64,000 nt of DNA, taken from assembly GCA_900073065.1 (NCBI GenBank), contig FJOG01000032.1, positions 378,567 to 442,566 of the forward strand, written 5' to 3'. Under the pieces are notes generated by a model, which saw only the letters and a list, made by a program, of their open reading frames with translations, made no database searches and was not told the DNA's origin. The DNA comes from Phialocephala subalpina (lineage: Eukaryota > Ascomycota > Leotiomycetes > Helotiales > Mollisiaceae). Below, in pieces: positions 11,028 through 20,833 of the stretch. Numbering within the stretch: position 1 is the stretch's first letter; each line of letters begins with the position of its first letter. The position numbers and the translations under genes are program-made.

Positions 11028-11111
11028 AACTTCGAGAATTGAGTGGGCGAGACTTGTTCATGGGAGGGCAGCTATTAGAAATGGATTTCAGTAAACTACA
11101 AGACTGGTTAA

Positions 11112-11240
11112 CAAATTGCATACCGCTGTGATGAAGTTTTATGGATAGTCGTCACGGTCTTGACTGGGCTTGCGATACTCTCAGCAGCATGCTGCATCTA
11201 TTTCAGCAAGAAGTTGAGATGGGAGACCGAGAAGGAATAA
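11112..11240 (+). other. Possible remnant or terminal exon of another small membrane gene
   Basis: The frame ending at TAA 11240 encodes one transmembrane helix (WIVVTVLTGLAILSAACC) followed by a short basic tail (SKKLRW). There is no ATG in frame; an in-frame TAA ends at 11111. It is either a last exon whose upstream partner I could not identify, or a gene fragment. Layout resembles the C-terminal half of the gene at 10647. Confidence 0.25.
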
Positions 11241-11567
11241 GGCAAGGTGTGATTACAATGTAGGTGACGGATAAGACACAGGAGCTTGAATCAATCCCTA
11301 ATTTTCAGTTGAGTACGCGGCCTATACGCGGCCTGTTTCAAGGTCCTCCGGGGGGGTAGGGAGGGTTTGTAGCCCTTTTCACCATCAATGCAGTCTTTAC
11401 CAAGCAACTGACACAAATAAAGCCATGAATCTTCAAATGAGCTATTTAACGTAGACATTATCGCTTCGAGAAGTATTTCATCTCCACTTCAACTCTAGCA
11501 TCTCGATTCCTCTGTCAACGATTACTACAAACGACCTTGTCTCCATCTATCTTGATAGTACTCTATT

Positions 11568-11942
11568 ATGAGGGACCTCTCTAGCATCCCCGAACTCTGC
11601 ACCTTCCTCATCGCTTATGTAGCTGTCAGTCGGCGGGCTCCGAACATTTCTTTAGCGACATCAACTAAATCTCTAGACACAAATTCAACTTCTAATAGGA
11701 CCAACACTACAAGCTACAACTGGACGATCAATCACCAAGTAATCAAACGAGGGAACATTGCGGGCGTTGCCAAAGATACCAATTTAGCATCTTTCCACTC
11801 ACAAGGTGACCGCTGGCAACCCTCAGCAGTTGTTACTGTGCTTGGTCTATTATTCTTGATCATTCTTCTGGTTCCTGTATCTCTTGCTGCTGTTACAATC
11901 TTGGTGGTTAATACACTGAGGATAATGGGATTTATGGAATGA
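11568..11942 (+). CDS. Small type I membrane protein, heavily N-glycosylated, unknown (124 aa)
   Basis: One exon, 124 residues. A moderately hydrophobic N-terminus is followed by a Ser/Thr/Asn-rich stretch with several N-glycosylation sequons (NIS, NST, NRT, NTT, NWT) and one strong helix near the C-terminus (about residues 86-114). It ends in a very short tail. The sequons place this segment in the secretory lumen or outside the cell. It is the last of the small-gene run that begins at 8 kb. No family is recognised. Confidence 0.45.
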   Translation: MRDLSSIPELCTFLIAYVAVSRRAPNISLATSTKSLDTNSTSNRTNTTSYNWTINHQVIKRGNIAGVAKDTNLASFHSQGDRWQPSAVVTVLGLLFLIILLVPVSLAAVTILVVNTLRIMGFME

Positions 11943-12166
11943 GTATCTTGAGCGAGTGGAGTGTTGGTTAGACCGGACGAAACAATAACTGAGGTCTACA
12001 GGTGGAAGCCGTTTGTTTCATATGTATCCGGATCTCACATGAACTGAGGGAAAGTTGATATAGATACATGTCTGACTTTGCGACTAGAAATAGTCAAGGA
12101 AATTTACCTCGAATTGCCACTTACACTTCGTACAAATCAACTCTCCAAAGTGCTATTCGTCATCTG

Positions 12167-13698
12167 CTATTGATAAACATAACAAAATGGCCCCGCAGTC
12201 GAGCTCACAAGATTCTTACTCGGCTCCGCCCCCCTCCCCTTCGGCGTCACAACCGACAACTCCTGCAAATCCGTAATCTTCCCCGCCGGACTGTTCGCCA
12301 CCATCATCAACGTCCCACCCTTATACTGCCGCACCCTATCCACGGGATCTTGATTCTGCCAAATCCAAAAGTGACGATCAATCTGTCCATGATGCAGCCA
12401 GAATACGGGTTCACCAGGAGAAACATAGAAGTCTCCTCCAGGATCACCCCCTGTTCATCAAGATCTCGGAGTTAGCTAACTTCTTTTGTATCTTTCGAGA
12501 GCAAATATGCATGTCTTAGGAGTGCGTCTGGAGTGCATATGGAGCAATGAACTCTAGAGACAGCACGAAAGAAGCAATAATTATCCGGGAAATTGATGCT
12601 TACAGATGGTGTAATGTCCTGATGTGTGGAGAGAGAAGGCTTTTGTGGTGTCGGTTTGCAAAGTGTCTTGGAAGGCTCCGATGTCTTTTGTTGAGTTAAT
12701 GTGGTTTGCGATGTCGATTGGTCGGATGAATTGCGTTGTGAAGTAGCTGTTGACGTCTCGGCGGAGGCAGCGTGGGTTGTAGCCAAACCCGTCCGCACGA
12801 GGGTTGTTGGGGATTTTGAGGGCGGGATCCATGGATCCGGCTAGAGGTCCGACATTCACTGTGGTGCTGTGCTTCATCAGCAGCTTACTAAAAAGAACTT
12901 GTGCCGATGACATACTTTGCGAATGGTCCAGTCCTGACGCATCCACCTCCTTTGCCGGCGGGCACTTTAATGAAAGCCATGCCAAGATTGTTTCCAGCGT
13001 GTTTGACAGACTCCCCGTTTCCTCCCATACTATGCGCATCACCGTTACAGATCGGCGACGTCGTCGGATCTGCATATTTGCCCCAGTTCCAGTATCTTAT
13101 TCAATCAGCACAGAACCCTTCTTCCGAAAGAGATTGCCTACGGTTGATATCCTTTGTATCCACACTCATTGCGCAACGCCTCTTCGTAAGCCCAGATGTA
13201 GTATCTATGCCAGTGCAGGAAGTTCGCCTATATCGTTAGAAACTGAGCTTAAGAATGGACCTGGAAGAACCTACGGTACCATGAACTGACGGAGTCATGT
13301 TCATGTGAACGACAACAAAGTCATCGTATCGACTTTTCGCTCCCGGGTATGACTTCGGGTCCAGCTTGGAGGTGGTGTTCATCAGACACTTCACTAATCG
13401 GACGTAGTCGTTTTTCTCAGCGATGGTCAGGTCCCCACTTCATGAACCTGTCAGCATGGGGCAGATAATGAGGAGTTGGTGTTTCTTACTATTCTTTCCT
13501 TATAGCCAAGTTGGCTTTGGTGCATGTTGTATGATTGCTCCCGTCTGAGATCGTGCCATTCAACACCTTGTATACATTGTCCAAAGCGATCTTCGCAAAG
13601 TCATCATCTGCGCCTCGCCTTGTCAGTGGTGTTGCAAGAGCTACTGCGGTGAGAAAAAATGCGAGCAGCGTCGAGACATTGAAGGTAAGGAGAAGCAT
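12167..13698 (-). CDS. Secreted short tyrosinase
   Basis: Binuclear copper monooxygenase or oxidase acting on phenols. Six exons: 13698-13490, 13437-13275, 13227-13142, 13095-12916, 12866-12604 and 12450-12167, giving 394 residues. The N-terminus is a signal peptide (LLAFFLTAVALATP). The copper A ligands are His114 (VVHMN), His122 (SVHG) and His131 (HWHRYY). The copper B ligands are His293 and His297 (SLHTSGHYT) and His320/321 (FWLHHGQIDR). Supporting motifs are ECGYKGYQPYWNWG, GGGCV, GPLAG and GDPGGDF. It lacks the long C-terminal domain of classic fungal tyrosinases, so it belongs to the short secreted type. Likely roles are polyphenol oxidation or melanin-type reactions outside the cell. 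Confidence 0.92.
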
Positions 13699-14827
13699 TT
13701 TGAAATGCTTACTTCGGAAAATTCTTCCAACATCGTAATATTTCAGAATCACTCGCCATGTGTATAGCGTTCTTCAGACCCACACCAACTGTAAGCAGGA
13801 TTGTTTCTTCCAGAAATATAAGTTTGATCACATTCCATCCCAACGGCGTGTCGTCAATAGCCAATCCAAACCAAGCTTTTGAGGCGAGAAGCACCAGATC
13901 TTGCAGATCACGTCCCAAAGCTTTCCCTGCCCAGAAGCCGGAGGAAGAAATTTAGATAAGTTTTTGCAAACATAACCATTCAAACATCATCAGTCGATAA
14001 ATTGATATAATTGCTGAAACTTATCAATTTGGGAAGCGAGTAACGTTTACCTATTGTCTGTGGCACTCGAACTGGCAGAATACTGTTTCTCGCATCTCGA
14101 GGACTGCCGAATGTCAATCAGGCGGTTACATAAAAGTAATTGGTTTTTCTCCAATCAGGTATAAAATTCTAGAGTGTGAGGCTTCATAGGCTAGGATGAG
14201 CGCCCCTGGAGGAAAATGTTTCTGCTGCAAGGGTTCCCCGGATTTTCGCAGGCTTCCCCACACTTGCACTTGCCGAGAAATCGAGATTTCTTTAGATGGA
14301 ATGGAGCTCAAGACACAACTTTTCTTTCACACACAATAAGAGACTTATCTAGGGCGAGCAATCGTAGTCATTTGATGCCTTCGACATAGCTTGAGTGAGC
14401 GCGTCGTGAAAGTCAGATGGCTGATCGTGTGGCGAGCCACTCGGTCAGCTTTGCGCGCGTGGTCGAACCATCAAAGCGACTTGATCCAAAATGTTGGAAA
14501 TTGTCATATCCACCCTTGGTGTTATCATATCCACCCTTGGTGTTATCATTTCTCAATGTATGTAGAATGAGCCTGAACGAAATGCGGCTCTGGTCAGCTT
14601 GCAAGAAGGAATTCAAGGATGGTTTGGGAAATACGACTAAGTCTCATTGAGGACCAGACAGCAGCCGACATGAAATCAATTCAAAATTCGCAATTCTATT
14701 AATCACGATGGTATACTTCCCAAAAGGGATCTTCAAGCGAAAAGGAAGAAGCAACGCCAAGGCAAACATTACCCGAGACAAAGCCCATCATTTCTCTCAA
14801 CGCAGCACCCAGAAGTCGAGTCGACTC
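13699..14827. other. Intergenic region with a small direct repeat
   Basis: No gene is supported; the frames at 13709-13955 and 14126-14616 lack motifs. It holds the tyrosinase promoter and the 3' flank of the MDR gene. The only structure noticed is a perfect 21-bp direct repeat at 14504-14545. Confidence 0.4.
14504..14545. repeat. Two tandem copies of a 21-bp unit
   Basis: The unit tcatatccacccttggtgtta occurs twice in direct, abutting order (14504-14524 and 14525-14545). It is noncoding, between the tyrosinase and MDR genes. Function unknown. Confidence 0.8.
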
Positions 14828-16007
14828 TCACAAAACAACAATGATCTTCTTCGCACTCACACCCTTCCTCTGCGCCTCCATCGCCCCTTGCAACTTATCC
14901 AGTCCCCTTCCGAACACCTCCGGCTCCGGAGCAGCCTTGAAGTCCCCCATCTCAAGTGCCTTCTCAACGTAGTTTCCATATATCTCTTTCCCGATCCCAT
15001 TATCAACCAACGTTCCCCCAAAAATAAACCCCAGCTTTACCCCCTTCATCACTGCCTTGACATAAAGCTTCACTATACCAGATAAGAAAGTCCAAATCTG
15101 GTACAAGAACGCGAATCTCTTCGGCAGAGTGGCAGGAGTGGGATAAGAAGCCATAGCTAGGAATTTGTCTCCTTCAATTCGCCCGAGGATGTCGAGACAG
15201 AAACTGGCAGCACCCTGGCCTATGGACATCGCTCCCACATTCTTCTTCTTTCCATCCTTGAATGCTTTCACCATGTCGTTGACGACCGTCGGGGAGTTGT
15301 AGTCCCAGGCTTGAGATGCGCCGAGCGATTTCACGAGCTCGTAGTTTCGAGGAGAACAGGTTGTGAAAACTTCGTATCCGGCGGCGACTGCCAACTGAAT
15401 GGCGTTGACACCGACGGATGTAGAGCCACCCCAGATGAGTATGGTTTTGCCAGTTTGTTTGCGAGCGGGAGAGGTGGGGAGTTGGAGGGAGAGTTGGTCG
15501 GTTTGGAAGAGGCCGCAGGAGGCCGTCGACAGTCCGAGAGGGATTACGCTTGCTCTGCATACCTATTAGTCACCATCGCAGTATCTAGATTGAAGGGGAG
15601 ACTTACTTCTCATAGGACATCGAGTCAGGAATCTTAGCACTCATATGGTCCAACACCACGGTATACTCCTGGAATCCAGATTGCGCCGCGTCGTTGATAT
15701 TCTCATTAGTCCCAGTACAAAACCCAATCACCCTGTCTCCAATCTTGAACCTTGTAACCGCAGATCCCACTTCGACAACTTCTCCAGCTACATCGATGCC
15801 CATGATGAAGGGATACTTGAGCCAACCGAACATGATATCGCCGCGTTCTTGGACGAGCCAGTCGAGTGGATTGATTGCGATAGCATGGTTCTTGATGACA
15901 ATTTGGGAGGCTTTGGCGGGCGTGTAGGGTGCAGATCTGACGGTGAGTTTGGGTGCTTTCTTGGACTGGAGGTAGGCTGCTGTGTTAGCGGGGGTCTGGA
16001 CACCCAT
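14828..16007 (-). CDS. MDR-family oxidoreductase, CipB-like zinc-binding dehydrogenase
   Basis: Medium-chain dehydrogenase/reductase, 375 residues, exons 16007-15607 and 15554-14828. The N-terminal GroES-like half holds NPLDW, GIDVAGEVVEVG and FKIGDRVIGF. The Rossmann half begins with ILIWGGSTSVG and continues with KSLGASQAWDY. The paired Cys/His ligands of classic zinc alcohol dehydrogenases are absent, so it is probably an NADPH-dependent quinone or enone reductase. It is one of three related MDR genes in the window (with 39840 and 43454), each next to other oxidative enzymes. The substrate is unknown. Confidence 0.88.
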
Positions 16008-16754
16008 GTTGGAGGCAGGGTTGTTGTAGTGGTGATTTAGAATGACTAGAACTATGATGGCCAGATGGACTTTGCTGTTTGCTCAAGAAGCCGTGGTAGG
16101 AGATATTCTTCGAAGAAGAAATGTGACTTGTGTTTGGTGATGTCTCTGGTTGAGGAAGGAATTTGTACGAGGAATGGAAGGATGGACTACATCGAGGATA
16201 ACGAACTTCTTATACTTCAGCAATACCACATCATCGGACATCGTGTAGTGAAGTTGACGGAACAAAAGAATGTCCGTGGCACAGGAACTATCCATACCAA
16301 CGAGACTCGAATCGCAGATGCCTCGTCGACGCTCTCCCCTCTGCCCCACTATCGCCATATGAGAAACCGAGGAGGGGCTAGCGTGGACAAAGCAAGTGCG
16401 GTAGCTGCAACTGCATTTGTGTCACAGCCTAGCTGTATCTTGGACATCGTGATTCGTTGAGAGACTGGATAAAATCCATTGGAAAAGTGATGGTAGAGCG
16501 AGGAGGAAAGGGGGGCGAAAGTGGCGGGAGATGACGGAGATACCAGTCTAAGATAGGCTAACACGCTTCTGAATCCGACAAAGGGTTAGCGTCATTTTCA
16601 CGCCGCTCTCGCCGCCGCTCCTCATTGGCCTCGCCTAGGCTTGACTTAAACTTCGATGCAGCAACGACATGCAGACTGTTCAGGTCATGGACAGGTTGAG
16701 ATGTCTCGATTTCGACATGTTTCCTCCATTTCGCATTCTCCAAACTGAACAACG
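16008..16754. other. Divergent promoter region between MDR and Zn2Cys6 genes
   Basis: 747 bp between divergent starts. No supported gene; short frames on both strands overlap each other. Head-to-head placement makes co-regulation of the reductase and the regulator possible but unproven. Confidence 0.35.
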
Positions 16755-18119
16755 ATGCCGGGAGCAGTGACAACAACCGAGAAGGGGGCAAGCCGCAAGC
16801 TCCGAGCACATAAGAAGAGTCGACGAGGATGCGGGAATTGCAAGCTGCGTGCCGTGAAGGTGGGCAGAGCTATTACCGTATCGTGAAGACGTATGGACTG
16901 ACAGTTGTTCCGCAGTGCGATGAGAGCAGACCCGTCTGCAAAAGATGCAAGGCTTACGGCGTTGTCTGTAATTACGACCGGAAGTCACCCGATCTCGAGC
17001 TTTCCACGAAGGGCTCGAATGGAGTCTTTCAAGTCAGCATCATCAATAACTCAACCCCTCCCTCTGTGCCCAAATCGATTGCTCCTTCTTTGAAACAGGG
17101 CTTGGCTGCCTCTCTCGCAAGCCACGCATCACGTAGCTTAAACAATTTCGAATTCGAGCTCCTCCACAGATTCCAGACCCGGACAGTGTTCACTGTCACT
17201 ACACCTCGAAGTCTTCCTGTGTACGAATCATCGATCCTCAAACATGCATGCTCAGTAAGTAGTACATCAGCCATCATGTGGTAGCAGCTCGCTAATATCC
17301 GTCCAGCATCCCTACCTGCTGCATGCAGTTTTGACATTGACACTACTGCATGACCGGCACTTCTCCCCTACACCATTTGACACAAGTCTTAGTACAATAG
17401 AAGCTCACCAGTGGGGTCAATGCATATCCTTGTATAACAGGGCACTATCCTCACCAATCCTTCCCGCGTCCCGAGACGCACTCTGGGTAACGGCCGCTTT
17501 CCTCGGCATCCTAGCTATTGCTCACGTTGACGCTCGAACACCTGAGGAGAGTTGGCCATATGCACCTCCATCCCCGATGGATTTAAACTGGCTCCGAATG
17601 AGCGACGGGAAGAAAGAGATCTGGAAAGACGGCAAAGCTTTCATGCAAGAGAGCGACTTTCGCATTCTAGCGCTTGAATTGCGGGGCAACTATGCTCCAG
17701 GTCTCACTTTTGGAAGTGAAGAAGGACTCAAAGCTCTCCCACCAGACTTTCTCGCCTATTTCGATCTCCTGGAAGGCTCTGATCTGGTGGAAAATCCGTA
17801 TACTGCGCCGGTATTCTCTCTCGCTCAAACTTGGAAGATCTTGTCCATGTTCAACATCATCCTGAATTTTATCTTTTGCATAACGAATATGGAATCTAGG
17901 TATAAGCTTTTGCTGGCTCAGAAAGATCCTCGAGCCCTGTTGCTGCTCGCATACTGGTGGAGAATGATTGCCGATACACAGCACTGGCATATGTTTAGGC
18001 GAGCGATCATCGAGTGCCAGTCCATCTGCCTCTATCTCGAGCGGGAATACCGAGAGGATCATGCATTACAAAGCCTTCTAACATTCCCAAAAGGTGTTCG
18101 GTGCTTTAGTGGCATTTGA
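16755..18119 (+). CDS. Zn2Cys6 transcription factor
   Basis: Sequence-specific nuclear regulator, 418 residues, exons 16755-16859, 16916-17254 and 17307-18119. The zinc cluster uses Cys26, 29, 36, 43, 46 and 53 (CGNCKLRAVKCDESRPVCKRC), flanked by a basic region. An intron splits the cluster exactly before the third Cys. The rest resembles the Upc2-like fungal regulator family: FELLHRFQTRTV, HPYLLHAVLTLTLLHDRH, then helical segments ending in HMFRRAIIECQSICLYLE. It stands head to head with the CipB-like reductase and just before a HET gene. The target is unknown. Confidence 0.88.
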
Positions 18120-18232
18120 ATGCCAATTTGAGTCACGTGCTTGTCATTCGCCGACGCTGACAGCACATGCTCAGGCCCCCAGCCTTCTCTTTCAGACGCC
18201 CCCAACAACATAACCCTCCAACATCAACAACC

Positions 18233-20164
18233 ATGTCCAACACTTTGGCAACCATGCCTAAAGAAAAGGCCTACCGTTACTCGCTTCTCGCCGACAACGA
18301 CGCAATCCGTCTACTTATTCTTCAGCCCGGCCGACCAGGCTCCGAAATACATTGCAGCCTGATTCATACCACGCTCTCGCAATGCCACGATGATATTTTC
18401 CAGCATTACACAGCGCTCTCTTATGTCTGGGGAGATGAAACAATTCTACGTACGATCTATGTCGAAGAAATGCGCTTCGAAGTGACAGGCAACCTCTTCG
18501 ATGCACTTGATGACCTGCGCCACGACTCCCACCCATTACGACTCTGGGCTGATGCAATCTGTATCAATCAATCCAACATGGCTGAACGAAATAAGCAGGT
18601 TGGTCTGATGCGTCAGATCTACTCTTTCGCTCAATTCACGGTCATCTACCTCGGAAAGTCCAACGTCGATTGTGATGAGGCAATGGATGCCGTTCATGAT
18701 GTGAGGCTTGACTCTCGCCTTCGAAATATCACAGTAACCCAAATATTGTCTCGGACATGGTTCAAGAGGGTGTGGATTTACCAGGAGCTGGTTTTATCTC
18801 GTGTACCATGGGTTCAGTGTGGCCGAAGACGAGTGAAATGGGGGCTTCTTCATACCGCACTTTTTGGGAAAGAAGACGACGATGACGCTTGGTTCATAGA
18901 CAGAGTTGATACACGGAAGCCCGAGGTAGAGGAGAACAGAAACCTACTTGACTCCGAAAAGAACCTAGCCATTAAGATCTTCTCCGAAATGCACGCAGCT
19001 TGGAAACGGAAGTCGGGTCCCCCAACATTGCTTTCGGTACTATCATCACGGCGAGGATTTGGGGTCAAGGATGAGCGAGATTTCATCTATGGCCATCTCG
19101 CCGTTGCTGATCTTCCATCAAGGATGAATTACTTGCGTCCATGCCCTATTGTTGATTACGAACGTAGCGTGGTAGATGTCTTCACAGATGCTGCCAAGTT
19201 CATGCTGTGGAATCCTTCAAAGAGTGAAGCCTGCAGTTGGGATCTTCTCTCTTACGTCGACACTTGCAACACCAACCCTCACATAAAGGGACTTCCATCT
19301 TGGGTCCCCGACTGGACATTAGATTCAACAGATTATTTGTCGACGATTCCTTTCTTGAGATCAAATTTCTCCCACTCTGCGCCAAATAGCACAACTGTTG
19401 TACCAAGATTTCCGGCACCACATCTTTGTTCCGACAAGATGTACCTAGTTGGAGTAGTCGAACGTGTTAGCAGTGTCATCATATCGAAGACAACAAGTAA
19501 ACTGGAGATACAAGACATGATCTCGAACCTTCAAATCCCGAATTCCTTCAAGAAACTGCAGCGACAGTTTAACTCACTTCCAGCCCACCCATCTCAAGCC
19601 GAGTACGATTCCCTCGCCAAGAAATTGATTCAGAAGGCTGCCCATCCCATTCTTTTCCCGGACTACGATGACTACTGTCTCATCCCCGAAATGTCTAACA
19701 ATCAGGACGCCTTCGATGCAAAGTTCCCAGATAGGCATCAATACTCCATTGGAGACTTCCCACTCGGGTATCAACAAACAGGTCCAAGAGATTACCGACA
19801 GGTACACAATCTCAAATCTGGCTTCCCGGATTTCTTTCAAGGCCGAAAACTCGCTTCGATAGGAAGCAGCTCTTGGCTAGCTGTGGTGCCGAGCAGAACT
19901 TGCGCCACCGATGTCCTGTTCGCCGTCCCGAGAGATCAAACGAAATCCTTTGACTTTCTGGTCCTACGTCCATTAGCTCGCGCCCAACTAGGTTCTCAGA
20001 TCTTGGATGATGGTGGAGGGGAAGGTAGTAAGGTGGAAATATCAGACGCGGCCAAAATACCTGGCGGTGGGCATTTCACTCTCGTGGGCCGAGGCTTGTT
20101 GCAAGAAAGGCCGATCAATGGGGAGTTCAAGGAAGATATGTTGAAGGAAGTCATTTTACATTGA
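18233..20164 (+). CDS. HET-domain protein (heterokaryon incompatibility)
   Basis: Intronless, 643 residues from the ATG at 18233, which has a better start context than the upstream in-frame ATG at 18167. The HET domain lies in the N-terminal third: YTALSYVWGD, then LRLWADAICINQSNMAERNKQV, MRQIYSFAQFTVIYLG, and ILSRTWFKRVWIYQELVLS. Downstream are GFGVKDERDFIYGHLAVAD and LPSWVPDW, usual for the family. HET proteins trigger cell death after non-self fusion in some fungi; others have no known role. The start is only 113 bp after the Zn2Cys6 gene's stop. Confidence 0.93.
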   Translation: MSNTLATMPKEKAYRYSLLADNDAIRLLILQPGRPGSEIHCSLIHTTLSQCHDDIFQHYTALSYVWGDETILRTIYVEEMRFEVTGNLFDALDDLRHDSHPLRLWADAICINQSNMAERNKQVGLMRQIYSFAQFTVIYLGKSNVDCDEAMDAVHDVRLDSRLRNITVTQILSRTWFKRVWIYQELVLSRVPWVQCGRRRVKWGLLHTALFGKEDDDDAWFIDRVDTRKPEVEENRNLLDSEKNLAIKIFSEMHAAWKRKSGPPTLLSVLSSRRGFGVKDERDFIYGHLAVADLPSRMNYLRPCPIVDYERSVVDVFTDAAKFMLWNPSKSEACSWDLLSYVDTCNTNPHIKGLPSWVPDWTLDSTDYLSTIPFLRSNFSHSAPNSTTVVPRFPAPHLCSDKMYLVGVVERVSSVIISKTTSKLEIQDMISNLQIPNSFKKLQRQFNSLPAHPSQAEYDSLAKKLIQKAAHPILFPDYDDYCLIPEMSNNQDAFDAKFPDRHQYSIGDFPLGYQQTGPRDYRQVHNLKSGFPDFFQGRKLASIGSSSWLAVVPSRTCATDVLFAVPRDQTKSFDFLVLRPLARAQLGSQILDDGGGEGSKVEISDAAKIPGGGHFTLVGRGLLQERPINGEFKEDMLKEVILH

Positions 20165-20833
20165 TATTATTGTTCATTCTTTGTTTCAAAGAAGGCATTG
20201 GTGGAGTTCTAGCACCAAGTTCCAAGAACGGTACTTTTGCGGCTGTCGGATTTCGGTCTACAATCAATTTTATTCCATGATAAAGTCCATTCCCGGCGTT
20301 AGCTGTGCATATTGCAACAAAGGAGGCTGGAAATGAGCAGGATGCTTTCAAGAACTGCGGGGTTGGATTTGTGAGGGTGTACACGTGGCAATGTGTGCAA
20401 CGCGGCCGTCTTATCCTGCCATCCAAGTGGCTGTCAATCGTTGGGGGTCGGATGCTCGGCTATCTCGTCGAGTTGTATTGTAGCCACCTATATGGTTAAA
20501 TAAGAGGTCTAATGTTCAAACAGACCTTCATGCATATGGGGCGAACCCAACTCTGTGCTCGGCTTGGTCGACACTGAATCCGGTGGGCCGTGGCTACGAT
20601 ACTTGAGAAGATGTCATCCCCACAGGTAAGCGGTCGTTATGCTTCATCCTCATGGCGTCCAATACACCTTTTGCACTCAGAGCAGGGTACGCATCCTTCC
20701 CGTGCCGTCTTATGCCTGGTGGATACTACATTGGGAGCATGCAGCTAGTTACAGGAATCTCGACAAAGCTCCAGGTTTCAACCAAAATTATCCTCTTGTC
20801 AATTACCCCAAAGTCTAACCCACCAAGCACAGA
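20165..20833. other. Intergenic region, no supported gene
   Basis: Short overlapping frames only. Presumed 3' end of the HET gene and promoter of the membrane-protein gene. No repeats noticed. Confidence 0.35.

Noticed and set aside
12068..12475. Plus-strand open frame of 135 codons rich in Arg/Pro/Leu
   Set aside because: It is antisense to the last tyrosinase exon and shows shadow composition.
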